Below, piece after piece: positions 43,991-57,250 of a stretch of DNA of 64,000 nt. The notes beneath the pieces are model-generated. The model saw only the letters and a program-made list of their open reading frames with translations, was not told where the DNA came from and did not search any database. Origin of the DNA: Acanthopleura granulata (Eukaryota > Mollusca > Polyplacophora > Chitonida > Chitonidae). Each line of letters opens with the position of its first letter. The first letter of the stretch is position 1. Position numbers and translations under genes: made by a program. The stretch covers positions 28,081,443 through 28,145,442 of the forward strand of contig JABBOT010000005.1 in NCBI GenBank assembly GCA_016165875.1, given 5' to 3'.

Positions 43991-45266
43991 TCGAAGTGAA
44001 TGATAGTTGCAGTACCAACATGGATGGCGAAGTCGATCGTGTCTTTGAAATACTCTTACAAGACTCCAGTATCACGAAAGCTGAATTGATTGAAGCCACA
44101 GCTGCAGATAAGTCTTGCAGCCTTCTTAAAGGCTATATCGAAAATAGATGGCTGAGCAAAGCAAAATTCGTTGAAAGCGATGCAAAACTATACTTCTCTG
44201 TACGCAATGTGTTGCCTGTGATAGATAACGTGGCACACCGAAACGAGCGCGCAGTGGTACCTAACTCTCTAACCGCCAGAGTTATTGAACTAGATCATTC
44301 CAAACACCAAGGAGCTGTGCACACAAAACAGCGTTTACGTCAGTTGTTTTAGTGGCATAAGATGGACATACATGTCCGTGATGCTGTCAGAAATTGTTAT
44401 GTTTGTCAGATAAATGACAAAGCTAGTATTTGTCACAACGGTCCGATGCAACCTGTGCCATTACCAACTAACCCTTGGTTAAAACTAAGGATAGATATCA
44501 TAGGACCATACCATACACTCAGTAGCATTACGAGAATAGGTTTGCCATTACATTCATAGATTACCACAATAAATGGCCATAAGTTTGCTTTACACTAAGT
44601 ACAACAACAGAATCAGTAATTGACTTTCTAACGTCTGTATTTTCTCGCAAGGGATTCCCAGAGAAAATTGTTACCGACCACAGACGACAGTTTGAATTCA
44701 GAACGTTTCTTAATGATAGAAACATCAAACACACTCATTCTGCTATTTATCATCCCGATGGAAATGGAGAAATTGAACGCTTTAATAAAGTTCTCAGTGA
44801 AACTGTTCAAACTGCTAAGCTTCTAGGACGACCAGCAATAAGTCAGTCAGAGATTTTTTTAGCCGTGTACAGATGCACACCCCATCTCACAACTGGAGTT
44901 GAACCTTCTGATTTACTCCATGGTCGTCACGTGAAAATGAAGTTAGACATTGTCCATGCTACTAAGTCTTCTGTTTTTAACGAAGAGAGGATGGTGCGCA
45001 AACGCGTGACATCCAAAGAAGAAAAAAGCACTACATACACCAACACACCCAAAGGTGCAAAATCACAGACCTTCAAACCAGGTGATTTAGTTAGAGTCAA
45101 AAGAACTGGACATGTTCCAAAGGGTGAAAGTAAATTTTCCAGTCCCTTGCAGATTACTCGGAAAGTTGGACCAAACACTTATGTAACTGCTGATAGAAAG
45201 ACATGGAATGCTCAGAGATTAGTAGTTTTCAGGTTCTTCAATTACTTCTCCAAAGCAAAATGTTAA
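43991..45266 (+). pseudogene. Gypsy integrase, copy 2
   Basis: The HHCC finger is split by the same TAG (44350-44352) as in the first copy. Then come NCYVCQ, LKLRIDIIGPY, a stop near 44558, HSAIYHPDGNGEIERFNK with the catalytic Glu (about 44738-44790) and the tail KPGDLVRVKRTGHVPKGESK (about 45080-45140). The second catalytic Asp region (KIVTDHR) is better preserved here than in the first copy. Confidence 0.8.
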
Positions 45267-45494
45267 TCATCTTGATTTTAGTGAATCTGATGTAGCACAA
45301 CAGGCAGTAACTAACTGTAATGGAAAGGAATGTCATAAATATCGGTTATGTTGATATCTACTTATTTGTTCAACTTTTACCTTAGTCACAAGGTTACACG
45401 TCCTTCTCACTTCTTGAGGGATATGTATCGCCAGAAGTGATCAACAATGCTCTAGTGGCGATGTGCACAGTCTAACATTTGTTCAACATCACTT

Positions 45495-48120
45495 GCCTTA
45501 CACGAGTATGGTGTGTGGACATGTACATGTATGTCACATGTGGGCAAAGTTTGTTAGTTTCTTGCCAAAGGTCGGTGGTTTACTCAGGGCACTCCAGTTT
45601 CCTCCACCCACAAACCTTACCATCATTGGGTAAGTGTAAAACTTTTCATGAGGACATAAAACAACAATCAAATAAATAGACACAAAATGTAAATAATGAG
45701 TCAGGCAATAAAAGTTCCACGTCAGCTGTGTACCGTAAATGCAACATTCAGAAAGTTCAGCAACAAGTAGAACAAACACACTAAGTAATAACAAAGGTTA
45801 TTTATTTCACTTTGTTTTTTTTCATTCTCAAGGTTATTGCACAGTCCTTAATATATTACTACAGCTATTCTTGTATGTAAGTTTAAGCCCCTTAACATCT
45901 TTTCTTAACTAAGGTCTTTCCTATTATGCAGTAGCAGATTGGATTAGTTCAACCTTTCGTCACATTTGGCCACTGTCCATGCAGGTAAGTTTTTAATTCT
46001 ATTCCTATAATTTGACTACGTTTTACTTTAATGTACACAGCCTAATGTGCATATTCAGAAATAAAAACCGAGTATTTTATACATTCTTTAACTGTTAAGA
46101 GCAGTTTTTTAATAATAATAATTTCTTACATATCTCTGTATATGTACATTATTATTATCAGTAAGGCTTCATGAAAAACTCCCATATTGGACAAAATAAA
46201 AAAGTCAGGTTTCAGTTGTATTTTTATTCCTTTTTTTATTGTTGGCTTGCAGAGAAAACACAAACTACAATTGGTGTGGTCTAACTGTACATAACATGTA
46301 AACCTAGTCATGTGTATGAAGCCTATTTAATTTCAATGTTCCATTACCATTTATTCGTTGGTCTCTTCATTTCTCAGTAAAAACTCAGTATATTGTCCAA
46401 AAAGATTAATTAATTGCATCAAAGGTTTGTGAAGATGAATTCTCTTTAAATTTGTCACCAAAGTTCACTTCCATCACATGTACATCTTGCACGTCTTGGC
46501 ATTTAGGTCAGTTTTATGTTATGGCTACCATCCATCGGTTCATTTGTCCCTCACTATGTACCTTCTTGTCAGACCTGTATATTCAACTCTACCTGTTATC
46601 TATTTCATTTCTGGTGGGTTTGTGTAATTGAGGGACATGTTACACAGTACAATTTTCATTATGTGTAGCTGCGGTTTTCCTGACTTGTAGGCCTAGCTCC
46701 CATATAAATCAGCGTCACTTAGTGTCCAGTTGTGGTGGCATGTTATACTTTATTTTTTGGCGCATACATATATATACATGGGGTGAGCACATGCCGCACC
46801 TCACATTTGTGCATTACCGCGGTTGCTGTACGTCTCAAGGTATCCATATTGAAGCCTTGTACTTATATCAGTGGTCCATTTGTACAAATTAGAAGGCAGG
46901 ATTGCTTGAAATGCAAAAAAAAAAACAAAAAAAAAAACAACTCATATAAACAGTGCACAGCGCAAAGTGGAAAACCTCTATGTCTTAAAAACAAGTTGAC
47001 ATGCGAAATTGTTAAAAAATGTATTAAAGTAAAAGACAACTCATAACTGAGATACTGTTCATTATAAAGATTATCAAATTCTCTCTTAAATGTAAAAAGC
47101 TGTTTGAAATTATATGAATTTGTTGCTGAATTATCTTCATTTGAAGCATGGAGTATTTTGCTTCCGACTTGAGATCTAAAGGCGCCCATGCTTTTTAAGT
47201 TTATGAGAGATTGACCAGTCAGAAACCTAGGAGATTTGAGCTGTTTATAAGCCATGAAGTAAATCTGTTTAGTTGTCTATCAATGTACGTGTACCATGTA
47301 ATAACAAAGGGTTTCGACACTGCTTTAATGTTATATTTTTTAATTCTAGCAAGTAGTGTGAAGAACACTACAAAGTATTTCTAGACCACTGTGTTTTGGT
47401 GGGAGTAAGTTTCTTGATCATTTCATGTTATAAATTTACATATACACTTACGTTTTAACCACAGCCGCAGCAGCCTACCGCAGTCTCAGGTGGCAAGAGT
47501 GTTCCGCAAGAATTATGTCATAGCCCGCACTGAATGGCTACGTTTCATGCCAGTTGATGGAGTGCAGTCAAGAAAAAAATACTTTACCAAAATAAACATA
47601 ATATTGTCCAAACTTTCTTGTAAACTTAACTTAGAACCTGCTGTTTTTCACTTTAAACTGACTTAGTACGTTTCTTTGGAGAATACAGAAACAATTTCAT
47701 CACAGTGTCCTCCTTTTAATATGGGCGGGTTAGAGAAGCTTTGATAGGAGGGCGACAGGGGAGCTTGTACAATCGACTTCTATGTAATTACAATATTGCT
47801 GAAATGCACATTTCACAAAAGCTACATATATACACACACTGTGAATTCGACTATTGATGTAACAAACATACAAAGCACAAGTTATCAATTTTGCTGATGA
47901 AAGAAAGAAAATGCAGTTTAATCAAGTTTCAGTTTTAATCATCTGAAGTTGCCTAAAACTTCTCTCTGCCTATCTGAAAAAAACATGAGCTAATTGTGTC
48001 CCATCCAGAAAAACTGAGGCACTTTGGGAATCACAACTGCCCACTACAGTAAGTGAAGCATAGGTTTTGTAGTACACACTTTCAAGATGTGCAGGCTATC
48101 TTCATTTAGTGTCCCCAAGT
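45495..48120 (+). repeat. Long repeat R, copy 3
   Basis: It is closest to copy 1, including the same SINE tail (45534-45684) and the 53-nt exon-like piece (45932-45984). A deletion of about 30 bases is seen near 47572 relative to copy 1. It ends at the same boundary as the other copies and is followed by the same Polinton intron as copy 1. Confidence 0.85.
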
Positions 48121-48252
48121 GAATATATATATATGTTAATGTTTAATTAATTTACCTGGTATACTATGTACTGGTATATTATGTACTCTTGTGGATAGGA
48201 CATGTGACTTTATAGTGAATTATGCACATGTAGACTTAGTTATTTATTTCAG

Positions 48253-48466
48253 ACCACCTCCTTCTCCTCCCAGGCGATTTCGATTCAACTCAGGTCGTAG
48301 AGGAAATATAAATATACTCAATCTCGACAATTTCACGGGTATTCATTTGGGCAACAGATCGGTGTCAACGGTTAATAGGTATCAGGGAAATGGGCGTGTG
48401 AAAACGGAGAGTATAACAAGACTAAACCATTATATGGACGATTTATTGAATTTTCAGATTTGGTGA
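48253..48466 (+). pseudogene. Polinton spliced gene, last exon (copy 3)
   Basis: It has the same acceptor (ttatttatttcag) and the same frame as 2807-3020, with a few replacements (PPSPPRRFRFNSGRRG). It is open to the same TGA. The upstream exon is not in the neighbourhood. Confidence 0.6.
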
Positions 48467-48981
48467 AAAATATCGTTGTTAACTAATAGTTCCAGTTTGC
48501 GAGTTCTGTTTTTTTTTTCTGTACGTATCGCACAATGAAGTTTGAATACTATAAATATCGTTCGGCGTTTTTGTAATGTAATGATTTAACAGTTTACCCA
48601 AATGATTGGTGTTGATCTGGTGGGTGTTGCTCCGATCAGTGTTGATCCGATTGATGTTTATTGTTATTTATCATGCGCTAAAAGATTGATGTTGCTTTGG
48701 GGTTATTCACGGCCTACTGTACGTCATGTTTACACAGTGATATGGTGCAAAGTGTCTTTCTCTTGAAACACCAAAATCCCTCAGTCACGGTCAATGGGAG
48801 ATAACTCATGCCAAACCTCACTCTGTTCGCTGTAGCCGAGCATGTGCTTGGAAAATGTCGCTTCATAAATATTTAAGGTCAGTATAGATACGTACGTATG
48901 TCGAGGATAGTGTCAGGCGTACGGAACTCTATAGTATTTCATGATTATTCCACTGCCTAGATAGGTAATAACACTCCTAAA

Positions 48982-49340
48982 ATGAAATCGACAGTTTTAG
49001 GTTGGAAAGAACTTGTTGATTCAGTGAGCGATCTACAAGTATGTAAGGGGTTAGTGGAATCCATGTTTGAAGATCAGCTTGTGAACGAGGGACGGTGTAC
49101 TATTCTCTAACTATTCACCAAAGACCTTTATGACCGCTTAGAGAATTCTAATCCAATTGATAAATACTATTACCGTGAAGTTATACCGAAACTCATAAAC
49201 TTACAAGCGCAAGTCGCCAGCTACAACATAAATAAAACCGGAATTAATGTCTCTCACGTCCTGGATGCTTACATCTCTAGCTGTCTGTATCACTTGTGCT
49301 GCAACTTGTTGGTGTTTAGTGAAATGGCTATAAAATAAAC
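48982..49340 (+). pseudogene. Unrecognised Polinton frame, duplicate of 3536 onward
   Basis: It starts MKSTVLGWKELVDSV and is interrupted by a TAA near 49108. A stop after SEMAIK near 49336 ends it before the integrase part, unlike in the first copy. Confidence 0.5.
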
Positions 49341-49359
49341 GTACCTATCCATTGTGACT

Positions 49360-50688
49360 TAATGCCGACGGAGAAAGAGAGTTCGATTCCATACGAACGC
49401 CAAGAAAAAAGCAGAAAAAACAAAACCTCAGGATACTGTCGCTCAAGTCTTAGAACAGCTACATTATGACCTCCAGAGCATAGCTGCTTATGGCGGGGTA
49501 GGTGCTTTATTACGGGAAGCACGTCAGCATGATCCACCTGTGTCACCTGATGGTGTAAAGACGTGGTTACGTCAACAGGAGACGTATACACTTCATCGTC
49601 CAGCTCAGCGACTCTATGCCTGTAATAGAGTTATTGTGGGCCCGATAGACTGTGAATGCTTTGGTTGACATGAGTCGACTAGCCAGGTATAATTCTGCCA
49701 ACCGTTACCTGCTCATATGTATCGATATCTTTTGGAAATGTGCTTGGGTAGTTCTCATTCCTACCAGCACAAGTGCTAATCTTACTGAAGCGTTTAAAAG
49801 GATTTTCAAGTGTGGACGAAAGCTATTATTTTTACAAACAGACGAAGCCAAAAATTGGTTGATTAAATAAATGAATAAACATAAGAATGAATGGGAGGCA
49901 GTGTAAGGATTTACCTATGTTAACTGTGTAGTTTCATTTGCAAGCTTTTCAATCCCTGTGTTTTACAGGGCGGGTTGATCGAGGTTCTGTTATTTGTTTC
50001 TCAACGAGGCATTTGACGCACTTTTAATGGAGGTGGGAATTTTTTTGTTTTCACACATTTAATAAAAGGATAGCCTCGGTAGTTGGGAGGTTTAATTGGA
50101 CATTTAAAGCTCGCATGTATAAAGATTTCACCGCTAATAGCACTCGGCGTTACCTGGATGTTTTACCTGCCTAAATACGCGGTTACAATCGGGCTTATCA
50201 CCGCAGCATTCGGCGAGCTCCAATTACCGTTACAGCTGACAATCAACACATTTGTGTTTAATTGTTTTGTCACGTGTTAGAGAAGAGGTAAACTGTGAAC
50301 ACGAAGTTCCTGCTATATTATATAGCTCTTTGCAATCCTGGTGCAGTCGGAGAATTTATCGGTATAAAACAGGAGATCTCGATCGGATTAGTCAAGAGAA
50401 CTTTTGAGAAGTCTTACCTACCTAACTGGAGTCATTAGATTTTCCGTGTTGTAGCACGTCATCCTCGGGAACCTGTTGTGTATATATTAGCTGATTTGAA
50501 TGGAGAAGACTCTCGGGGAAGTTTTATGAGACAGGACCCCAGCCCGGTAAAACTACGCCTGATACGTATTATCAAGCGGAGACTGCATTAGACAGCAAAA
50601 AGGAACGTGGGAAGACACGGTGAAATGGCGAGACTGGCCGGCTACTTCTAATTCGTCGTTGGCAGAAACAGATGTGAAACGTATTTAA
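49360..50688 (+). pseudogene. Polinton rve integrase, duplicate
   Basis: The same blocks as in 3936-5249 are present: RLYACNRVIVGPID, VDMSRLARYN..LICIDIF (49660-49740), LFLQTDEA, a Glu-bearing region that is more damaged here (about 50075-50120), YKTGDLDRI-like sequence, PNW and the chromo-like end SWLAETDVKRI-like piece with stops. The frame breaks near 49650 and 49868 are the same as in the first copy. Confidence 0.8.
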
Positions 50689-50770
50689 AAACGCTTTTCA
50701 TCCCACCTGTGCTGTCTCCTTTCGCGATGAATAAGTGTGTAGATAACTGCGTGTGAAGCCTGCGTGAGAA

Positions 50771-53370
50771 GGCCTTTCCGGAACAAATGATTAAAAATTC
50801 AAACAAGTTTTTGCATTTAAAAGAGATAGTTGTCATCTTTTTTTTTCATGTACGATGTAGCAGTGGTGAACTGTCTTCTACTTAAGAAGTAGACAGCTAT
50901 GTGTGAAACATACTGCGTTCTTGAATGTAATTGCACCGTTTATATTTCAGCGCTGTTCACACGGCGTCTTTGTGGTCTGCTTCCTCTAATCTCTGGGTGT
51001 CTCCGTGATTGTCGTGTTGTACGACATCTACGTTCTGTTGCCATGTGTACCGAGTTAATTGACCATGCTGTGGCAGATGGCCGTTGTCTATCGCAGGGAC
51101 ATAAGCTCTCCAGTATATAAGAGCTCTGTGAGAGATGAAAGGCTCCGTGAATGTTAACTAAGTTCAGTTTGGCTCTGAATAGCAAGAATCTGTAGGTAAT
51201 GTCAGACGATTATACTCTGGATTTTAAGTGTGAAATACTCTAAGTTTTCCTTCGATCTTTGTCTCCTAATATCGGTATGTTACCTTATCAATACCGGTAA
51301 GATAATATCTAACGAGACGTTTTTGGTGTACTACATTATTAAAGCTTGACCGATTCTTGCCAATGTCTTTTCTGGTATTTCAACAAGCCCTTGTAAAGTA
51401 AAGCAGGTTTTGAAGTTTTTTCCATGGAAGAGTATGCCATTCAGTCTTGCCATGCTGTAAATATTATCGTATACGACATGTCTTTGTAGATTCTCAGCCT
51501 AATAGACTATGCGCCCAGTAAGGAGTGAATCACAATCATGAGAGCTGCTCAATCACGCCAGACCAAATTGTTGTAGTTCTCTCAGGTGGGATTCAGATGT
51601 CCGAAACGCAAGGAAGCTAACAGATAGTGCATCAGATCCAGCCTGCTGTGAAGTATATAATTCTGTTTCCATTTCCGTGGAGACAAGGCTACAGTTTAAG
51701 TACATTGTTGACTTGAGTAACGCCGATACTAACTTAATATCTGGGCGATTATAGCTGTCTTACTACGACCCATTATGCGAAAACACTTGGTCGCAACCCT
51801 TTAAACTAAATTTCCATGTTTTGGTGGTAAAGTTTGTGGCTGATTTTTTAGTCGCAGAAATATATAGTTCCTCCACTTCCTCCGCGTTTGAAAGATAACA
51901 AAGGAATATAATTCGGACTTTGCGTATGTAAAAGTCGATTTTAGTGCGTTGGCACAAATATAACATTTAAAGGTGGCGGGCGCATCACGAGTCAAACCTA
52001 CAATTCCGCATGTAGAGGTCTACAGCACAGAAAGTAAAAGCAGTGACGACAGTGTAATAGTAAAAGGTGACACATAAGCGGTGAAGTACTGCCTCTTGTC
52101 AATATACCTCAGTTACGGCTTCATTCTAAGTGTTCATATAAAACTGTAGCAAATCGAACCGTAACAAATTACACGCCCAATAGCAACATAAGCAGAATAA
52201 AGTTAAAAATGCAGTGATGTTAAAGAGAACGTGTAAGACTTCACTGGTCTGGAAGTACTCATCAGATTGAATAATCGCATGACATGAAAACAGAGCGGCC
52301 ACGTAGGTAGCCGGTAGGCGGCAACTGATCAGACACAACTCTGGCCCATTTGGCCTATGACTAATCATGTAACTGTTTAGATCGTAGCAACTGACACAAC
52401 CTTACAACAATGTATTTCGTAGAATCAGTTACAGGAAATGCACTGATGGAGTAGACATACTCAAAGTTTATCACGTCGTAACACTAGTACTGACCATTGG
52501 ACAGGGGGAGAGCGAACAGTAGCGACGATACTCTTCTGCCAGGACAGGAATGTGTCTCGGAGAAAGGAAAATGGCCCACTTTCCGGGCGAGTGAATCGAG
52601 GAAATGGGGTGCCTTGACTTTAAACACTGACCAGTGTAGAAATAAATGAAAAAATATTTATTTCATTTTTATGCTTAATATTTCTTTGTTTAATCAAGTC
52701 AAATTATGTTCAAGAACACTTGGTGCGGAACAAGGCATGGACATCAGCGTGTAGCTATATAATTTGACCATTGCATTTAATTTATGGATCTGTCTGATAA
52801 AATGTAGGAGCTGAGCCAGCTCTGTGTTGGGACCAATAAAACTGAAGCATACCTGCCCTCACAAACTCTTCCACAAGTGTCGTTGTAATAGACTTGCAGT
52901 CGGCCGTGTAAACTGTAGTCATCTCCGAACACCACCAATTGGCCTTATAGGAGTTCCTATGGACAAGAAGTGAACAATATACTTTATCTTTACATCTCCA
53001 AAATTCTTAGAGCGACTTAAATTGACACTTATCCCCTCGGTTAAGACCGCCTATGTTATATCAACACACGGATAATATGTATGACTGCAGTTCACGTGAG
53101 TTCCAGTAATCCGGATATGTTATAACATATATACAACAGAGTGTTTTTAATGGAGCTAATAAAGAAAACGCACTTTCACGTAAAAGTTTTTACTGGTCTT
53201 CCTACCGACGCGTACTTCGTTTTACGGCTTCTGTCTGTATAACCTAAATTCAAAAAACACTCAAAAAATTTGGCTCAATTTTACAAACAAAAACAGAACT
53301 AATGGTATAAAAATGAGTTATTGATAATCCACAAAGGAATAAAGTCAAATATTCTTACAATCATTTATTC
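50771..53370. other. Unique DNA with a dispersed repeat
   Basis: No gene is supported. About 52855-52985 resembles 56055-56185 ('cacaaactcttccacaagtg', 'gtcggcc', 'aaactgta', 'ttataggagttccta', 'agaagtgaac'), a low-copy repeat. The stretch 50940-51130 has a TATA-like 'agtatataagagctctgtga' but no reading frame of note. Confidence 0.4.
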
Positions 53371-53374
53371 GGCA

Positions 53375-53615
53375 ATTTTGTTAGTGTTTTACGCTGTACT
53401 CAAGAACATTTCACTTATATGACGGTGGCCAGCATTATGATGGGAGAAAACCGAACAGAGCCAAGGGAAAATCCACGATCATGCGCACTTTACTGGCAGA
53501 TTTTCCCACATGCGGCCGGCAAGGAAACCATCATGAGCTGGACTTGAACTCGCACTGATCGCAAGGATGACAGGGGCCTGGGTCATTGGACTAATCAACT
53601 CCCGGCCTCCACCAT
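53375..53615 (-). mobile_element. SINE-A, minus strand
   Basis: The reversed tail 'gttagtgttttacgctgtac', 'gaacatttcacttatatgac', core 'ggtggccagcattatgatgg', and head-side 'gagctggacttgaactcgca' are in the right order. The tRNA-like end is degenerate. Confidence 0.75.
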
Positions 53616-53934
53616 TGAGAGACACAAGTGTTGCACCTGCTGTAAATAATTGTTCTGAATCATGGCATCTGTAACGGATGTTTGGGTGTTTAATTTTTAT
53701 TTCACTGAAAATTAACACCACTATTGGGACTTCTAAATGGTCAGGTTATTGGGTAGTGGATATAAAAACGCTCCAGGTAAAGCACAGCTCTTCACCTGGC
53801 ACCTGACAAATCTTCTGTCCGCTAGCGGAAATAGAACTAGGGACTGATGGATAAGTATGCATGTATGCTTGGGTTGTACATCGCACTCAACAATTTTTCA
53901 GTTAATTAACGAAGAGGAGTCCTTAGAGTTTAAT

Positions 53935-54125
53935 TACATACAGATACTGTTTCTTCTTGTGGCATTCTGTGCCCATGATGCCGAAGTGCTACCGCCAATG
54001 AAATATCAAGCGGATGACACCAGACACGACACTCACCCCAGTCACATTATACTGACACCAGGCCTTTTCTTTTTTCCTTTCTCCAAGCCTTGCTGTCACC
54101 CTACCCAGGATTGACCCCAGACCCC
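53935..54125 (-). mobile_element. SINE-B, minus strand, partial
   Basis: The core 'ccccagtcacattatactga' and 'gatgacaccagacacgacac' match 17940-18000. The outer parts are lost. Confidence 0.65.
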
Positions 54126-54489
54126 GCGGGATTTAACCATGTAACCACTAGCCCATCCATGCGGTCAAAGTTTTGTTTTGGATAAGTTTGGAGGAATGGT
54201 GATGGTTTAACAGCCTGTTGCCGGTTACAATTGCCTATCAGGAGACTTATCTGGGTGCTTCAAGCAAACGAGACGGTTGCAGTTGTTTATTCCCCACTCA
54301 TCATGTGAGCACTGGGATATATCAGTCTTCTCTCCTAAGTAAACTAGCTCGTGCAGAAAAATCGTTCCATTTCAGGTTCCAAACGTGGACGTCGCCAAAA
54401 TATAACCAGAACTGTGACAAAACAGAAGAGATGAGGTGAAAACCGTATATCGGAACGCAGGTTAACGGAAAAACACGCATTGTGGTCGT
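54126..54489. other. Noncoding DNA with a low-copy repeat
   Basis: About 54293-54405 resembles 58498-58610: 'cactgggatatatcagtct', 'tcgt.ccatttcaggt.cca' occur in the same order. The nature of this repeat is unknown. Confidence 0.5.
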
Positions 54490-54615
54490 GAGTTCAAGCC
54501 TAGCTCTCCGGCCTTACGTGGAAAAGTCTGCACTATGCGGTTTCCTCCCGCCATAATGTTGGCCGTCAAATATTCTTGAGAAGGGTGTAAAACTCCCATC
54601 AAATAAATAAACATT
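54490..54615 (+). mobile_element. SINE-A tail part, plus strand
   Basis: The pieces 'gtggtcgtgagttcaagcct', 'tttcctcccgccataatgtt' and 'aaatattcttgagaagggtg' and the end 'catcaaataaataaaca' keep the family order. Confidence 0.7.
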
Positions 54616-55039
54616 GCCAGTTTACATAGGGTGCGGGATCAATTCCCGCACTGGACAGGGAATTTGTAGATTTCTCCCACTCTCACTTTTTCTGGAACTT
54701 TGGTGACGATGTTTCCATTTGCGTAGTATAGCACCTTTTCAAGATGACCTGTTTTTACCAATATGGTGTACACATCTTTGTCACGTAACTACAGCGTTAC
54801 GTACATGTAACATAAAATACACTCCATGTGACATAAACCCATGTCATGTATTTGTATATGTAACAAGTTACACACGCATTTTTCATTAGGTGAAACTACC
54901 GGAACTATATTAGAAGGAGAGACGTAACTTCATGATCAAGTTAGCGGGACTATTATTTTCTATGCATTTCCAGAAATCCTAGTCGCATCATGTAGATATA
55001 CGGCCATAAAAACATCCAACACCTCACTGATCACAGCCA
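54616..55039. other. Unique DNA, nothing recognised
   Basis: Possible upstream region of the exon at 55040. It contains a number of 'acgta' and 'acatgt' motifs but no clear TATA box. Confidence 0.4.
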
Positions 55040-55229
55040 ATGGACACTCTCCAAGATAAAATAATTTCTCAGCTCCTAACTTCAACTGTTTCCACGGACC
55101 CTGTACCCGTCAGAAGCTTTGGTTTTTCATCTAAAACCACTCGCACTGCAGCAACATTGCACTGCCCTAAATCCAAGACCAACCATTTTCCCAAACGTAG
55201 AGCACCATCAGGTTCCCAAACTAACATTG
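55040..55229 (+). CDS. Candidate first coding exon of a host gene
   Basis: An ATG at 55040 opens a frame MDTLQDKIISQLLTSTVSTD that goes on with a Ser/Thr- and Lys/Arg-rich part (KTNHFPKRRAPSGSQTNI). A strong donor ACATTG|GTAAGTCG follows at 55230. The frame would stay open to 55372 without splicing. The peptide has no domain; a disordered N-terminus would fit. No matching second exon is identified. Confidence 0.35.
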
Positions 55230-55372
55230 GTAAGTCGTCTGTAATCAAAATCTATGATGTTCAGGCTTTCTTTTTGTGGAACACATCCGGTGGTCTATTC
55301 CACGTTCATGTTCACGGTCATTCTCCGATGAAACAATCATGCCTGCCTCAGCAGCGTGGTGATCACGAGTGA

Positions 55373-56639
55373 TAGACTCGGATCAATAACCTCCTGTTGA
55401 CTCATTTCGCAGTTTTAGACCTGTCTAACTTAATTTATCCTATTTTATATCATTTTTCTTCTCATGTTTATTTTTTCAGAAGTTTGACGTCTTACATCAT
55501 TACACCGACGAGTTCTGTTATTTGCCGCAGTAATGTAATAAACAGAATCTTATACTAAGAGCTAAAGCTTTCTACATGCCCAATATTTCTTGAAATGGGT
55601 TCATAATTTTTATATCGAAGTTTGTCAATAACTTTCTTCTTCAGTCTTAAACAACAACCGAAGAAATAACTGATCATATAGAAGGAAACGATTTTCAGTG
55701 TCAAGTGTTCCTATATTATAACCATGTGAGCTTGTCTTTGTAGCGAAAACCGACTCTGCTTACGCTAAAGCATTATACATGTCCGAAAACAGTTAATTAA
55801 CTGGTGGAAAACCAGTCAATAAATGTGAAGTGATGACGATAGCTGTAACAATATTCGCACAGTTGTCAGGTTTGCACTTGATGTGAATATGCTACACTTC
55901 AGATCCTGGATGCTATCTTTGGGGAGCCATCCCGCGCTATTTTCTGACTCACTCTTGTAAACATAAATCTCTCTGTATGGCACGTATAATGTTACATATA
56001 AAACGTTTTATCCCACCTGGAACCCAGAATGTTAACAAATCACACTGGGAGTGCTGAGAATGAACGAGTGGTCACAAACTGTTCCCCAAGTGTTATATAA
56101 ATTCACTTTTAGTCGGCCACTCAAACTGTAAGTATCTCTGAACCCATGAACAAGCCTTATTGGAGTTCCTAAGGGAAAGAAGTGAACCATAAACAAAAAC
56201 GACAAATGTGTTATACCAAAGGGCAGAATGAGGATTTTGTGTTCGATAAAACTGAGGCGTGGCTTAAAGTCGACTCTACAAATGATGGCACATGTATGTA
56301 TTTTTTTCCCAGAGACACTTATCCCCTCTGCTTCTGACTACAGAGACTTTCAGCTGAGACGACCAGAAAACATTGTTTAATTGGTCGCTCGTCGGCCAAT
56401 TTGTATTGTCATACATAATGTTTGTTGGAGAGGACGTTCATTCCCCCCAAGAGGTAGACCCAGTTGACATCATTTATACTTGTCAATTATTACTCATCTC
56501 TTTACACAGAGAGTCAAACAATTTCACATTACCATAATCTTAAAGTCCTGTACAAAATTGTCTTGTCCAGCCATTTAGTGTCAATTCGCCATTGGAACAC
56601 ACTATTTCTACACGTCTTTTCACCGAGAATTTGTTATTT
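55373..56639. other. Unique DNA with one copy of a low-copy repeat
   Basis: About 56055-56185 is the partner of 52855-52985. No gene is seen. Confidence 0.45.
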
Positions 56640-57250
56640 ATTTATTTTATTGGTAGTTCACTTATACGACAGAGCCCGGAGGAAGCCCACGACCATGGGT
56701 ATCTTCCTACCAAACCCTATCACGAACTGTTGGTGCTAAATCAGGTAAAGGCTAGTGGATCAGGACATCCTGGACGGATTGTGACTGTTTCATTTACTTA
56801 TATTTCAATTTATCTTGATCTTCGGATTCAAGAATTTCTGTCCTGCTCATGTTGGCTTCCTCTCCGGTCAAACATAGGAAGATCTTGCAACAACCTGCGG
56901 ATGGTCGTGAGATTTCCGCCAGGCCCTGCGTTGTTTCCTTTCTCCTAAAATATCCTTAAGCACGACACAAAAACTTAAGTCCAGTAAATAAATAAATCAA
57001 GAATTCTTCCCTTATATGACAGCGGTCATGTTTATGGGCAATGGAAACGGGGGGGGGGGGGGGGAAGAGGCTCGATGCTAACCGCTGCCCTTCACCAGTT
57101 CCCTGGCGAGCTATGTAACTCAAAACCGCAGTTGAACTACCAAATGTTACACGAAAGCATGCTAACTATTGTATGTTACTCCGCTGTCGTAGAAGTGAAA
57201 CATTCTGAAGTATGGCGTAAAACACCAATGAACCAAACAAATAAATTATA
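56640..57250. mobile_element. Cluster of SINE-A fragments in both orientations
   Basis: Reversed tail and core at 56640-56700 ('ttatttattttattggtagt', 'agcccggaggaagcccacga'), plus-strand core and tail at 56840-57000 ('tgttggcttcctctccggtc', 'aacaacctgcggatggtcgt', 'cagtaaataaataaa'), and a plus-strand tail at 57180-57250 ('gtcgtagaagtgaaacattc', 'ggcgtaaaacaccaatgaac'). A G-run of about 16 is at 57048-57064. Confidence 0.65.

Larger units (their letters stand above)
43683..45494 (+). mobile_element. Ty3/gypsy element, second copy, 5'-truncated in RNase H
   Basis: It matches 11086-13215 along its length except for about 320 bases (12722-13045) that are missing here. It begins inside RNase H and runs to R at 45495. 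Protease and RT are absent. The frame linking RNase H to unrelated upstream codons (43494-43856) is a chance fusion at the junction. Confidence 0.85.
48121..50770 (+). mobile_element. Polinton 5' part, duplicate of 2653-5334
   Basis: Similarity to the first Polinton holds base by base from the intron to '..tgcgtgagaa' at about 50770 and then stops. The ATPase, capsid and protease genes are not present here. It contains the last exon of the spliced gene, the unknown upstream frame and the integrase. Confidence 0.85.

Noticed and set aside
50940..51185. Arg-rich minus-strand frame resembling a transposase DNA-binding region
   Set aside because: No motif order typical of any transposase could be followed, and the frame has no neighbours of the kind.
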